Shown: positions 13,071 to 25,860, numbered from the stretch's first letter. The stretch is 64,000 bases of DNA from Escallonia rubra (GCA_033065855.1 JAVXUO010000894.1:1-64000), one strand, 5' to 3'. Program-made: numbers and translations. Notes: a model not told the origin generated them from the sequence alone.

Positions 13071-16000
13071 TGTCACGACCCGAACCCACGGGCAGGGCCG
13101 CGAGCTAGGCACGTGACCGGCCGCAGACCCAATAGACTCCAATCGAGGGTTCTGCCAGGCCTTACAACAACCTGTACACATGAACCTGTAACCAAGTAAT
13201 TTAAATCTATCTCCTTAATAAGGTTTCTAAAATCATGCTTAAAATTTCTCAATAAATCTCTAATGAAATTCTTTGTTTAACAAATAACATAGATCATTTT
13301 AAATCCGATGGACATCTAAGCTCCAAAAAATCTTAAATTACAACTTTAGTACTAGCATACCACCTAAAGACTTATTAAATAATTTAAGAGGACTACGGCT
13401 CCTCTAGCAGTCGGCTACCGTAATCCTCGTGGCCTTCATCAGTGTCGGTTCCATCTAGATCATCGCCTGAAAAATATTTAAAAGAATGAGCTTGGGGCCC
13501 AGTAAGTACACATACCATATTCCTAAAATAGTTTTGGGATTCATAAAACATGAAACATGCCACGGTTTTCTTCAATTTAAAACTGATAAACATTTTCACA
13601 AGAGATACTATACATATATAGACTTTTTGAAAGCAATTCATCCAAGATTCTCAGAAACGAAGTATGACATCAAGTAGGCTTATTAACAACTATCACAGTT
13701 CATCATAACATGGGTATGTTGCGGTCAGCGTACGTTCCCCCCTGACTAGGGCCCACAATCCCTACTCCACCTGGGATGAACATTATTTGGTCAGGGTATG
13801 CGCCCCCCTGACTAGGGCACACAATCCCTCCTTCATCCGGGATACATATGTGGACGCAATGGCGCACCACGAGCAACAGTACTGTGCGTCAACGTATCGT
13901 CCCGTTGACCAGGACCCAACAATCCAACTTTTCCCCGTGGATATGGGGCGCAACAACCGAGCCAGAAATACCGTCTCATTCAACATAAGCCAACTTTAAC
14001 ACACTACTCATAGAAAACATTCCATGACATTTTTTATGCATTTTCTCATCAAACAATTTACGCAAAAACAGTAGCATGTAAAAGGCTTTAAAACTTATAA
14101 TTTGAACAATTCATTCATACATATACATAAACGGAAAATAGGGTATACGAAGGAATATGGCAGGAGTACTTGCCTCGCTCAAAATCCGCTTCAGGTATTT
14201 GCTCAAATGCCGGCCCTAACTCTTGACTATCAAAACCTAAATAACAAATCATACGAATGTCATTCATTAACGCTCGAGCACACCTACGTATTAGGTTTCT
14301 TTTAAATGAGTAAAACTTTACCCAACTGTCCCCCGACTTATGAATAATTACCTATTTGCACTTTTTCTGAATCTATTCAGAAGAGGTCCTTAGAAATAAT
14401 TTAGTAACTATCGTGACAATGGAGCGTTACGCTATATCCGTTCGGGCGCTACACTGCTAAGAACGCTAAAAATAGCAAACGACTTTCAAAATTTTTAAAA
14501 CTCTGGAATATACATTATCATAGCTATGTAAGACTATTATAAAAGTATCATAATTTAATAACTTAGTTTACTATTTTAAAATACACCGAAAAACTCTTTT
14601 ACAAATAAAATTAGTTAGCATGCATCCTGAGCTCCGACAAATCTGACATTTTTACTGTGTGTAGTTCTTGCAAAATTAATTCAAGTTACTCTTTTGAGTT
14701 TTGCCCAAATAATTTTCTAGATATATATAAAAATTTAAGAAAGAAACTGTTAAAAGAATAGCCTTCTTTAGCGACACCTCTTTGTTAATTTCTTAAAACT
14801 AGACTTTCCCTTTCTAAACACAGTGCCTTCTTCTCCACCATTAATCCCATTTGTCTCTTCCCACTTCACCAGTTTATATTACACCCTCACATACGTTTTA
14901 TACCCATTTCTATACATCACTCATACACTTACTCCTCCCAAAGCTCAACACCCATTACAAGCACTCTTGCACTACTGGACACACACACTAAACCACAGAG
15001 AAATACACGCATACTCTCACCACACTCATGCACTTCACAGTTTCCATCTACACAACCCCCCACTTCCACCTTCTCTCATAAGCACACAACTAACCACACA
15101 TACAATACACACACACCCAGTACACTTACCTGCGCAGACTACACACCACCTTGTTCACACACACACACGTTCACCCTAATGGTCACAAACCAACATACCC
15201 ACAAGTCAATACCCTTTCCCTGTGCACGCCCCATCATCCTTGCCAACCCACAGCAACACCATCAACTTATACACCATAAAATACCCAGTACAAGCACACC
15301 CTCACTACTGCCTTACGGCAGCTCATCTCTTTCCCCAGTTTCGTTTCTCTCTTGCTGTTACACTCACCACTTTACACTACATCGCAGAAATATTACACTA
15401 CATAGCACTCACGCACAGCTACAACTCACTCATATACCTACACAATGTACCATATATTTTCTCACTGCAGCCATTACCCACGGCCACACAAAACACACAA
15501 ATCTGTCCACGCAAGGTACCAACCTCGCTGTTACTTCCCTTCTCTCTCATACCTGGCGCATTAACACACCATAATCACTCAACCCATTAGCATCTCCACT
15601 CTCCTCCATTCCACGGCAGCCATGGCTGCCTACTCACGAATCCATCACGGCGACATGGCTGTCGTCGCCACTCTTATACGCAAACAATCCCATCATAGCA
15701 AACCATTATGCCATGTCCACGTACCTCTTACCTTAAATGACCCGTAAACCCATGAACACAACCCTCCCACGGGTGTCAACCATTCCACATATATATATGT
15801 ATATAGATTTTATACACACCTGGAGACCCATTTACATCCATACCCGAAATATATTCACATAGACTTAAATTTCAAGTAAGCTTACCGAATTTCTCAAGCG
15901 CCGGAGGCCTCCTTCACTCTTTATCTGCGTCCTGCCGCTTCCAGATTGTGTGTGCACTTTAGGGTCGGCTGATCCTAATGTTACACACACATATATACAA

Positions 16001-16399
16001 AGACAGAAAACCCAGTTTTGACAAATTTCATAAAAGTCCCCCAAATTTTCATGAGTTAATTTAGTATTTGTCCCGGCTTTATATTATTTCAGAAGGAAAG
16101 ACCGAGCACTACTTATGACATATCACGTGTCAGAAAAATTTACCCATAGGTTGTCGCGTAACTCGCTTCACTAATGGTCACTATTAGATTTCTAAAAAAA
16201 TACTGTAATGCTAATTGTCGCTAAAGACCTCAATCAATATCAATTATATCTGCTATCATTAAATTATAATTTATGATTCTAGAATTGTCGCTAAAGATCA
16301 TCATTATAATGCTCCCCAAATTCGCCGCTAAAAACTCAAAAAACATCACTCTTAGAAACTGTCGCTAAAGTTATAATAACTGGGGAACGGGGCATCACA
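13071..16399 (-). mobile_element. Solo LTR (3.33 kb, 5-bp TSD GATTA) inside hAT 1
   Basis: Begins TGTCACGACCC and ends GGCATCACA, so both strands read TG..CA. GATTA flanks it at 13066-13070 and 16400-16404. There is no internal domain, PBS or PPT, which marks a solo LTR left by LTR-LTR recombination. The terminal words match the LTRs of element A, so it belongs to a related gypsy family and by comparison lies in minus orientation. It contains CA-rich low-complexity DNA (14880-15590), a diverged tandem block around 13725-13950, and GTCGCTAAAG-type motifs in its last 190 bases. Confidence 0.92.
13725..13960. repeat. Diverged tandem units within the solo LTR
   Basis: Three or so units of ~70-80 bases share the words GGTCAG(C/G)GTA..CCCCCTGACTAGGGC(C/A)CACAATCC. 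The first and second are clear near 13725 and 13787; the third near 13890 is weaker. The same sequence type (GCGGTCAGCGTAC) occurs in the left LTR of element A just before element B. Confidence 0.65.
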
Positions 16400-17873
16400 G
16401 ATTATTTTGATAACTTTGATGGTAGAGTTAGTCTTACTTCCGATGTTTGTAAATCTCCTTTTACTCTGGTTAATTATGCTTGTGTGACGGCACATTAGAT
16501 TGATTCTGATTGGGTTATAAATAAGAGAATCATTGCTTTTGAACTTTTTCCCCATCCGCATGATGCATTTCACGTTGATGATATTATAGTTCGAGTATGT
16601 AACACGTTTAAATTAAGGGACAAGATTATGAGTATCAGTATTGATAATGCTTATAATAATATAGTTGTTGTTCAAGTCTTAAAGACGAACTTTAGACCAC
16701 TACTTGATAGTAACTTTTTTCTATTCCATGTGTTTGCCATATACATTAATTTGTTCAAGATGGTTTAACTAGTACATGAGATATTCTTCACAAAATAAAG
16801 GGTATGGCAGCGTATATTAATTGTTTGGGTCCGAGAGTAGAGCAGTTTAAAGCTTTGCGTATTCAATATAGTTTGCCTCGTAGGAGACCACTTACAGATG
16901 TCGTGCGTAAGTGAAACTTCACATATAAAATGTGTTTTACATGTTATGGTATACACACAAGTGTATATACACTGCCTACTAACCATGTTCCCACAAGGCT
17001 TGTCAACTCCCGACGATGACAGATGGTTGCATGCCTAGTTGAATTTTTGGAGGTATTTTACACGTTTATCGTTCTATTGTCTGGTACGTACTATCTCATG
17101 TCCCTTATCGCTATAATTAAAATTCTAAAACTTGCTAATATTTTAGGAAAATTGAGATATATAGGATCCTTTCAGGGTATAATAGAATAGATGAACATTA
17201 AGTTTAATAAATATTAAGAGGAATTGCCTATTGCTTATGTTGTCGCCACTTGCTTGGATCCTAGGCTGAAGTTGCGTGGCACGCATGTCTCAATATTTGA
17301 TATATCTAAAAAAATGTCGACACAGCCGAGCTTATAGAGAAAGTGACTAAGTCATTTGAAGATCTATATAACTTGTATCAAAAGTCTGCCGACAAGGACG
17401 GGCGAACTACATCGTCGAGCGGTCAAATATATTATAGGTCATTTCTTTGAGGCCTTGAACATCGAGTAGCAAAACAAACAATAGTATAAGGTACTTCTAG
17501 TTCTACAGGTTCATCTTTTTTGTCCTCTTTTAATGAAATTAGTTTATATGTAAATAATGATCATTATTCTTCATTACCAATGGATGAGTAGATGAATTTT
17601 GATTTGTTAACTTTTTGGAAACAAAATGTAAGAAAATTATAAAACTTTATCCCAAATTGTCCGGGATGTACTACTGGTGAAAGCCTCAAAGGTTGCTTCA
17701 GAGTCATGCTTTTCAACGAGCGGACGGGTGTTAGATGACAAGAGGACCTCGAGTCACTCAAATTATATATATATTGGAAGGATTATCTTGATACAAAATA
17801 CCGTGAGCAAGATAAACCAGTTAATGGTTGGAAGAGCAACAGTTCGGCCGTTGAAGATCTTCCAGATGATTAG
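16400..17873 (+). pseudogene. hAT 1 transposase, catalytic and C-terminal part (broken)
   Basis: Resumes the transposase as DYFDNFDGRVSLTSDV directly after the solo LTR. Later islands are CVTAH near 16480, RDKIMSISIDNA near 16615-16650, HVFAIYINLFVQDGL-like near 16728-16770, VATCLDPRLKL near 17240-17275 and the C-terminal dimerisation region at 17560-17873, ending EDLPDD then TAG. There are several stops and frameshifts, so it is not functional. Confidence 0.82.
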
Positions 17874-18402
17874 GTAATTTCTTTTTCTTTTTACTTTTCC
17901 TCAAGTTTTTAGAATAAATTATTTATCAAAATATAGTTCATATTTTTGCCGTGGATTATTTTCAAACAAATTAAATGTATTTAAAGTAAAATTTACATAT
18001 GAGAAGGTGAATAGTTACAAGCAAAATAGATATTTTTCTCACTTGTTTTGAAAAAGTATATATATATATATAACTTCACCAATTTTTTTACAAACATCTG
18101 GTCTTAAGTTCGGATAAAAGAAGGAGGGCCTATGAATAAATTCATCTTAAATTTAATATTTTATTGAAAAACAAAAAATGAACAAAGAGAATTAAAAAAA
18201 AACTATTTTTTTATAAGAGCTCGGGCCTGGCTTAAGCCCGGCCCTAAATTTTGGGCCAAGGGCTTAGACTTGGACCGGGCCTGATATACTTTAGGTGGCC
18301 CGGCCAGGTTCCCATAGCCCATGCCTGGCTTGACCCGTTTTCCTGCTAGGCCTCTAAGGGCCCGGGCTGGGCCGGCCCAAGCCCGACCCTTTAACGCCTC
18401 GA

Positions 18403-18530
18403 ACGAGTGGGACCATAAACGAGAAGTTCTTGGTAAGTTATTGAAGCGACAATGCTCATGGCCCTAACGAGTTAAAACTGTGAATGCCGACTAAAAAAAA
18501 TCATCATTTTGTATTGTGTACTTCGACGAC
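18403..18530 (+). pseudogene. Ty3/gypsy pol C-terminus, continuation of element D
   Basis: Right after the hAT duplication the sequence reads GP, then (one base out of frame) NEKFLVSY followed by TGA. This is the usual end of this pol type and joins to DGLRV at 11642 across the hAT. It shows that the two halves were one gene before the transposon landed. Confidence 0.75.
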
Positions 18531-18833
18531 GTTATTGACTTGATCCATTTTGGGTACATATGCCACACAAAGACTTATTCGAGTACATTTCACGACAAAA
18601 AAAAAGAGAGAGAATAACTATAATAGTTGGTTAAAGACGTACTACTCCTGGCTTGCATGAAAATAAACTGTGAAAAGCTACTGATTCATAAAAAAAAAAA
18701 GATAAATAAAATCATTGTTACTAGACATGAAGAGAGTCATCCTCTTTTTATTCAATAAACTTGAGCTGTTGTGAATAATTTCTCAACATGTTAGATGATG
18801 AAGAAAGCTACAAAAATCCCCATATCTAGCCTG

Positions 18834-19190
18834 GCTCAGAGATCTCCCTGCACTCATCGTCGAGCAACTGTCGTAGTGCTTCAAATTTAGCAGCATCGCC
18901 AACACAAAAACCAAGGGTTTGTTGAACAACGGTGTAATCGGTCTTAAGCTTTTTGGCTCCCACATGTGTATTTGTTAACTTGAGTAATCTTAACCTAAAA
19001 TATCCCTGCTTATGACTCTAGCTGTGCTAACTCTCGTTCAAGGCTTCCCGCTTTGACTTCACTTGTGTTGGTCTCAGAGAGTGTGCATGTTTAACTTTCC
19101 TTTTTGACCAATGTAGCCTCATTAATGCAACCTTTAACACAAGCTAATCTTTCAGCAAGCACACATAAGGTCAGCGCCCTAGCATGCGAT
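18834..19190 (-). pseudogene. Antisense coding remnant downstream of gypsy pol (coiled-coil-like)
   Basis: On the minus strand, two adjoining frames give protein-like text. 19180-18990 includes AERLACVKGCINEATLVKK and SETNTSEVKAGSLERELAQL; 19018-18834 includes KKLKTDYTVVQQTLGF and FEALRQLLDDECREISEPG, then TAG. The heptad-like L/K/E content suggests a coiled coil. At least one frameshift and one internal stop are present. It sits after pol on the opposite strand, where some Tat-lineage gypsy elements carry an extra antisense ORF, so it is probably part of element D. The protein itself was not recognised. Confidence 0.5.
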
Positions 19191-19730
19191 GAATGCATTA
19201 TGTTCGGACGTGATTCATAAAGGCTTTGACCCGTACTGGAGTAGAGTTGTCGACCCCATCCATCTTAATCATGTTAAAGATCTGGTTAAAAGTTTTTTTT
19301 TATGACTCAAAAGCTGCTGGGAAGACGTTTTAGCAAAAAAAAATTAATGCGTTCCCCTATTTGATAGGCTAACTTACCATGTGCTTCAAAATAAACCACG
19401 CCAATGCTAAAAGCAAGTATCTCTTTAAATGCTAGTTGATTGCAATGAAGAATGCCACGCTGATGATTGTGCAGCACAAGGGAACTTGTTCTGACTTAAT
19501 AACCGATTGTTGTTCTTCCATCATGAGATGCATGTATAGCTTATGTCGATCTAGATACATGCAACGCGTATATAGGACTTGCATGAACAACATTTGGCAA
19601 ATCATGTGAGCCTAAGTAAATGATAGGTGGTGAGACACGTGGACCCGACTGAGCAGCACAAGGCAAAACATGTTGAATTGGAGAGCCTGATGATATCGGG
19701 ATCCTATTTGTCACTCGATTGAAGGGGCAT
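19191..19730. other. Probable 3' part of element D, nothing further recognised
   Basis: Sequence between the antisense remnant and element A. It may be the untranslated 3' region of the old gypsy element, but no PPT or LTR start could be placed with confidence. It ends in the GGCAT used as target by element A (19726-19730). Confidence 0.5.
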
Positions 19731-20396
19731 TGTCACGACCCAAATCCATGGGTACGCCTATGAGCTAGGCACGTGACATGCCACAGGCCCATTTAGACAT
19801 CCACTCAGGGTTCTATCAGGCCTTACAACAACCTGTACTTAATTTCAACCCAGCTTACTAAACTCTAAACAACTAAATTGGCCGACAAGAGACTTACTTA
19901 TAAATTCATTAATAATCCAATTAAAACTCTCACTTATATGTCACTGACATTTACAAAGGAATTTGAGGAGATATAAGCTCCTTACAATATTTCATCCATA
20001 ATAGCTACTAGAAAACTAAAAATTCTCAAATCAATAAAACGTTATCATTCTAGTGGTTCTCATTGGATGCCCCTTTCCTCGTGTTGCTCATAAGGATCCG
20101 CCTCTCCTAGGTCATCACCTGAAAAATAAAGAATGAGCGAAAGCCCAACAAGTACACAAACCATTTTCCTAAAATAGGCTTGAGGATTTTAAAACATGCC
20201 ATGTACTTATCTTTTCAAAATCAGGAATTGAATATCATCATAACAAAACATTCTTCATTATATATACATACATATATGCACTTGCAGAAAAGATTCTCAA
20301 ATCGGAGTATAATCATCAAGAAAACTCATTTGCATCTAGCACAGATAATTCATATTTAGGTATGCTGCGGTCAGCGTACAAGCCTCCTTCACTAGG

Positions 20397-23300
20397 TGTA
20401 ATATCCCAAACTTGGAGAGCGGTTTAAAATGACTATCCGTGCTCCGAAAAATAAATGGGCATTAGATTTGGGTAATGTTTGGATATTAGTAGCGTATTGA
20501 GGCTTAAAAGAATCTTTGGGGCAAAGATGTAATTATTGAAAATTTGGAACATTTTCGTAATTTTGGAAAACTTTGGGGGCATAGATATAATTAATGTTTT
20601 TTTTAGTGATGAAAGGTATTAATATGAGTGATAATACATATTTAGTGACATCTAATTTAAATCAGAATTTATTTGGGGCCAAAAGGTAATTACATAAAGT
20701 TTTGGGGGTTATTTTACGAATATGAAAATTTTGGGGGTCAATTTGCAAATTTTTGAAAGTATGCCTAAGTGTCAAATTTTAAGAAAAAGAAGCATAACCT
20801 GATGCCACCTCTTGCTATTTTTGGCTAGTGACTAATCTGATGTTTTTTTTTATTTTAATTGGTTTATCCTAAATGAAAAAAAGTGAAGAAAAAAACAGGA
20901 AGAGGGAGAATTTCTATTTCAGGAAAGAAACAGTAAAATCAAAGAAACAGAAAAATAGAGAGCAAACAACAAAAATAGGGGAGGAAAAAATGAGCCTCGG
21001 GGGAGGGAAGATCATGGAAATAAAGGAAAAAAAATCGTGGGATTCTCAAGGGTAATCCCTTCATCATCTAGTATAATTATTATTTTTAAATTTAGTGTGT
21101 TTTTGTGTTTTGGTGTGCAGTGAGGTGTGTGTTGTTGGTTGGTTGCTTTCAGGGTTGCCAAGGTAGATGTGTGAAGTTGTGTGTAATTTTTATGCAAGGT
21201 GTGTCTGTGTGTGTGTTTAGGTGGCGTGGGAGGTGGTAGCAGTTGGTATAATTGCATAATTTATGAGGTGCGCGTGTGTAGTGTGCTCAGTGTGTGATAT
21301 GCGTGTTTTCTGGGTTGAAATGCTTCGGGTATGTGTATAACAGTGTAATTGTGTGTGAATCGTGTGTTAAAGTGAGTTATAGAAGTATCAATTTGTATGC
21401 GAGTGTTTTAGTGTGTGCATTTGAGTGTAACAATGAGTGTGTAAGAATTAAGAGTGCATGTGTCTTGGCAGCTTGTGGAGGAGGATGAACTGTGTGTGTG
21501 CGTAGGTGAACTAATGTGTGTGTATGATTTGAATAGTATTTGTTATTGTCGCTAGAGGGGGTTTATTAGGGCCAAAATTATATAAAGTCTAAAACAGTAG
21601 CCCCCGATCTTTTTATGAGACATACGCTATGGAATTTTTCGGTAACTTTCGATATCTGCGAAGAACGCTAAATTGGGATACCAATTAAAGAAATTTATCG
21701 AATTATTTAGCATGGCAAACCAAGCTATTTTGATCTAATTTTTTTTAAAACTCTTATTTTACTAGTATGATTCATATTCTAAAATTTTGGGTCATTCCGA
21801 GGCCGATAGGTATTTTTCGCAAAACTGGCCTTTTAGCGCTCGGTCTAGATACCGGTTCGGATTTTCTGGCAAAAAATTTCTTAAACACTTTTTAGTCAAA
21901 AAATGACATCAGGATGATTAAAATAGCGGTTTAAGATATTTTTGGGATTTTTTTCGCTGATAGAAACCCCTAGGGGTATTTTGGTAATTTGTCACCCTGA
22001 GGGAGTAATTTGGTAATTTTATTATAAAGGGTGTTTTTGAGTAAATTTGCATACAGTAAGAATATTTTAGTGATTTTACTTACGGAAAGGTCATTTTGAT
22101 AATTTAGGTGTAATAGAGGGGTATTTTGTTACCACCCCGAAGGAGGTATTTTGGTAATTTTATATATAAGAGGTATTTTGAGGTGAATTCACATACAGTG
22201 AGATTGGTTAAGTGATTTCACTTGTAGGAAGCTGTTTTTGTGATTCAAGTGTGAGAAGGGGTTTTTTGGTAATTTGCCACCCGAGGGGTATTTTGGTAAT
22301 TTGACCTAAGAAATGTATGTTTTTGGTAAAATTGCGTACGGTAAGGTTATTATAGTGATTCTACTTATGAGAAGACCATTGTGGTGATTTAAGTTCGAGA
22401 GGGGCATTTTTGTAATTTTATACCTAAAGGCATTTTGGCAGTTTTACATACCCGATGAGGGGATTCATTTTGGGAGTATGTGTGAGTCTGTATTAAGTTA
22501 TAAAATTATACTGTAAGCTGTGTTCTAATGATTCGATTATCTCGTTTAGGGTAAAACTAAAGACTTTCCAGTTAGGATAATCCAGGTAAGGGATTTTATG
22601 TGAACCCTGGGTAAGGACTTTTGTCCGAACCCTTATTTTGATAACTCGTACTCGTAAGTACTCCTTTGATTTACTTATGACTAATGTAGAATTCTGAATT
22701 ATGTATTGATGTCAACATGTTGTTGCCCAGAAAACCCTACGATTGAATCAGAATCAGTTATTTGGAAATCGTGTGATGCTCACTTGTTATTGCATGCTGA
22801 GCAAATTTGACAATTATTTGTATCCTTTCTTCAGAATTGTTGTGCCTAAATCCGATAACTATTCGCAATCGTTTATTTGTGATTTTTCTTTTGGAATTTT
22901 AAATGATGACTTATTTCGGTATGTTATGGTTATTGAAATCTGATTTGATTTTGGTGAATTGAGCTTACGTTAATGCCCATTGATATTGTTGATTTTTCCG
23001 TCTTGACCTGGTTATGTGTTCTGTGGGGATGCGGTATAAGGTTGGTCAGAATCTTGCATGAAACGCAGGCTAGTATTCAATGGGACTAGTAATTATATTC
23101 TGGTACATCATGCATGTGTACACTCTGTTAGCTTGCCGGAATGACATTACAATCAACCAGGATCAACGTTGATTTTTTATTTTATCTGCTATGTATATTG
23201 CCGTGACTGTTACGGAAATGACTGGAAAGTATTATCTGAAATAATTTGTGCTCGTGTTGAAATCCCTTGAGAAATCTTCAGTGTATTTTGGAAAGAACTG

Positions 23301-23929
23301 TCTCAGATGGTCTGCGTACGTTTTGAAATCCTTTGGAAAACCATCATCATATTTTGGAATGATGACTTTGAAGATGATTGTTTATTGATCGTTCTGGAAC
23401 CCATCATGATCATTATTGTTTATTTTAGTATCCATTTCTGATGAATTTTAATCCTTTTGGAAATCATTGAGTTTTTTACCGTTTGAAGTATTCTAAAAAA
23501 TTTCGTCGGTTGGATTCTTTGCAATCATTTTGTGATTCTTTTGTCAGTCCTTGTATGACCTTACTAAGCTCTCAAAAGATCACCCTTCATTTAATTCCCT
23601 TATGCAGGTAACAGTCAGATGTAGAATGCTCGGGAAAGGGTTTAGAGTCTGAGTGAGATTCCGATGATCCCATCACCACTGTATAGTAAAACCCCTGCGG
23701 GGGTCGGTATTGTTAATTTATTCTTAGGAATTTGAATTGCAAAGAACCTAAGTGTAATAGTTTAAGCTAAGCAGTTGTGATCTAATATTTTGAGAAACCT
23801 AAGTTGATGTTGGATTAGATTATTTGAAATATATGTTAGTGAACAGGTCTGATAGGTTTGATATGATCCGGTCGGTTAACGACCCTGGAGTTCGGGGCGG
23901 CGGAGCTACGGATTTCTGGGGGCGTTACA
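20397..23929 (+). repeat. Element B 5' LTR (3.53 kb)
   Basis: Starts TGTAATATCCCAAAC and ends GGGGGCGTTACA, immediately before the PBS. The long LTR is typical of the Tekay/Del group. It contains GT-rich DNA (21060-21530), a TTGTCGCTAGAG motif near 21546, and an internal tandem array at 21960-22450. Confidence 0.85.
21960..22450. repeat. Tandem array, ~143-base unit, inside LTR of element B
   Basis: GGGGTATTTTGGTAATTT-like words recur at about 21971, 22116, 22258 and 22400. Each unit also has a TTTGCATACAGTAAGA-like segment followed by GTGATTTTACTT. Units differ by substitutions and small indels. Confidence 0.75.
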
Positions 23930-23931
23930 GT

Positions 23932-23943
23932 TGGTATCAGAGC
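23932..23943 (+). promoter_or_regulatory. Element B primer-binding site (tRNA-iMet)
   Basis: TGGTATCAGAGC lies two bases after the LTR end at 23929 and is complementary to the 3' end of plant initiator tRNA-Met. It fixes the LTR boundary and the plus-strand direction of element B. Confidence 0.9.
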
Positions 23944-24185
23944 AGCTCAGTCTTGTGGTATTAAAAGTATAAGTATATGATTCTGTAGGCATAGAACCGA
24001 GTATAAGTATGTGATTCTGTAGGCACAGAACCACAGGATATTGGCAACACGATTCTCTAGAATCGTATCCGGTTAATGAGAGCGGGGTACGATGATGGTA
24101 GAGTTAAGAAGTCTGCCTTTAACTTGTAATCGTACTGTTCTTTAGACATGTGTCCTGTGCACTGATCACTGTGCATTGTACCAGC

Positions 24186-25860
24186 ATGGCTCGCTCTCAT
24201 AACATTGGCAGTAGAGATAGTACAGAGGGCCAGAAGGTCTCTAATAGAAAGGTATTCCAACCTAATAAAGAAGAACAACATATTCTAGAACCGATGGTTG
24301 TAGTTCTGAACACTATGAACCATATTTTGATCGTGATGACACAGAATCTAGCTAACTAGTAGCAAGGAGTACAGAATCCAGTTCAACCACAGCCACAACC
24401 TCAAGGTGATTGTACCTTAGGTGAATTTGCCAAACAAGATGCCCCTAGCTTTAGGGGGTCATTGGACCCTATGAAGGCAGATAATTGGATTGATGAAATG
24501 GAGAAAATCTTTTGAGCCATTCATTGCAGTGAAAGGCAAAAGGTTGAATTCGCTCTTTATAAACTTAGAGATGAGTCTGAACAGTGGTGGAAAATGGCTG
24601 AAAGAAGTTTGAATCACCAACGATTGGATGAGATGACTTGGGGATAATTCAGGGACTTGTTCTTTGATTGGTATTTCTCGACGAATTATCGGGAACAAAT
24701 GTTGAAAGAATTTGTCATTGTGATGCAAGGAGATCAAGAATCGGTAGATGAATTCGAAATTAGGTTTTCACACCTTGCCAGATTTGTAGTGTGGATGTTG
24801 CCAACTTAAGAAGATAGGTCTCAAAAGTTTGAGTGGGGCCTTTGGCCAGGATTAAGGGATGAAGTGATTTCTGCTCGATTAACGAGCTATAAAGAATGTG
24901 CAGACTTGGCATGTGTGTTTGAGCGATCCAAGTCCAACAGTAAAGAACGGTATGAACAGAGACGAGATAGACATAAGAGAACTAGGAAATAGTTTTTCTA
25001 AGGTAAATTTGTAGAGGCTGCCAAGCATCGACAGTTTGCATAGTCAGTACAACAGGGTACCCAAGGCCCCAGGATGGGGCAGAATCAGCAGTTCAAGTTA
25101 GCATTGGCTCAAGGGTCTAGACATGGGCAGAGTATGGGATTCGGAGGAGCGTATGATATAGCGCTCGATGAGCCCAGAGTACTAGATTTGGACCCTCACC
25201 AAATTCTGAAATTCAACCTATACGACGTATTGTCAGGGTAGCGGGTCAACTTCTTCGGATACCCCATGCATCATATGTAGGAAGTATCACGACGATGGGC
25301 CATGTTACAAAATTTATCGGTGGGTGCTTCTGGTGCGGTAGTGTGGAGCATCGGGTCGAAACTGTCCAGTTGTTAGGAATAATTAGTCAACTTCCCGTCT
25401 CACACCTACAATTAGTGTATCAACATGCAGAGGTCCTCGTCGGGGAAGAAGATGTGGTCGCAGGTGCAGGCCCAGCAACCTTAAGTCCCGTGGAGACAGA
25501 GACCCGGGATATCGGTCAAACTTTATTCAATGTCCACTCAGAATGCTGCTACAGTTGTAATATGGTGTCAGGTACACTATAGATTAACCCATTAAATGCT
25601 CGTATAATGTTTAATTCTGGAACGACATATTCTTCGATATCCCTTACTCTTGCATATCATCGAGGGTGAAAACCCATATTTAGGAACTGATTTTATGACA
25701 AGTACTCCGTTGGGATAGTCTTTGACTAGTTTGCGGCTCTTCGTAATTGTACAGTCTATGTTTGGGATAGAGATCCTTCTATGGACCTCGTTCCGTTTGT
25801 TGTTCAGGATTTTGATATCATAAAAGGTATGAATTGGTAATTTGCTAATCACGCGCCCGT
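24186..25860 (+). pseudogene. Element B gag and protease (broken)
   Basis: Begins MARSHNIGSRDSTEG at 24186. Gag islands are AKQDAPSFRGSLDPMKADNW (24430-24490), CSERQKVEFALYKLRDESEQ (24523-24583) and WGLWPGLRDEVISARLTSYK (24833-24892). A decayed zinc-knuckle-like CFWCGSVEH lies near 25325-25355. The protease site near 25598 reads MFNSGTTYSS, with N where the catalytic D should be. There are at least eight in-frame stops, so it is not functional. Confidence 0.85.

Larger units (their letters stand above)
11644..18402 (+). mobile_element. hAT transposon 1 (6.76 kb, 8-bp TSD ACGAGTGG), carrying a solo LTR
   Basis: Terminal inverted repeats start TAGAGGCGTCAAACGG at the left; the right end read in reverse starts TCGAGGCGTTAAAGGG. 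The direct duplication ACGAGTGG flanks it at 11636-11643 and 18403-18410, the 8 bp expected for hAT. Subterminal zones 11653-11925 and 18218-18392 are packed with GGCCCGG/GCCCGGCC words, likely transposase-binding repeats. Inside is a plus-strand transposase pseudogene related to that of hAT 2 (55686-59416). Without the 3.3-kb solo LTR the element would be about 3.4 kb, close to hAT 2 at 3.7 kb. Confidence 0.93.

Noticed and set aside
14823..15590. Long open frames rich in His, Thr and Pro
   Set aside because: They come from CA-rich low-complexity LTR DNA; overlapping frames are all open and none has a domain.
13071..16399. A full retrotransposon inside hAT 1
   Set aside because: No PBS, PPT, gag or pol text inside and a single TG..CA unit with one duplication, so it is a solo LTR.
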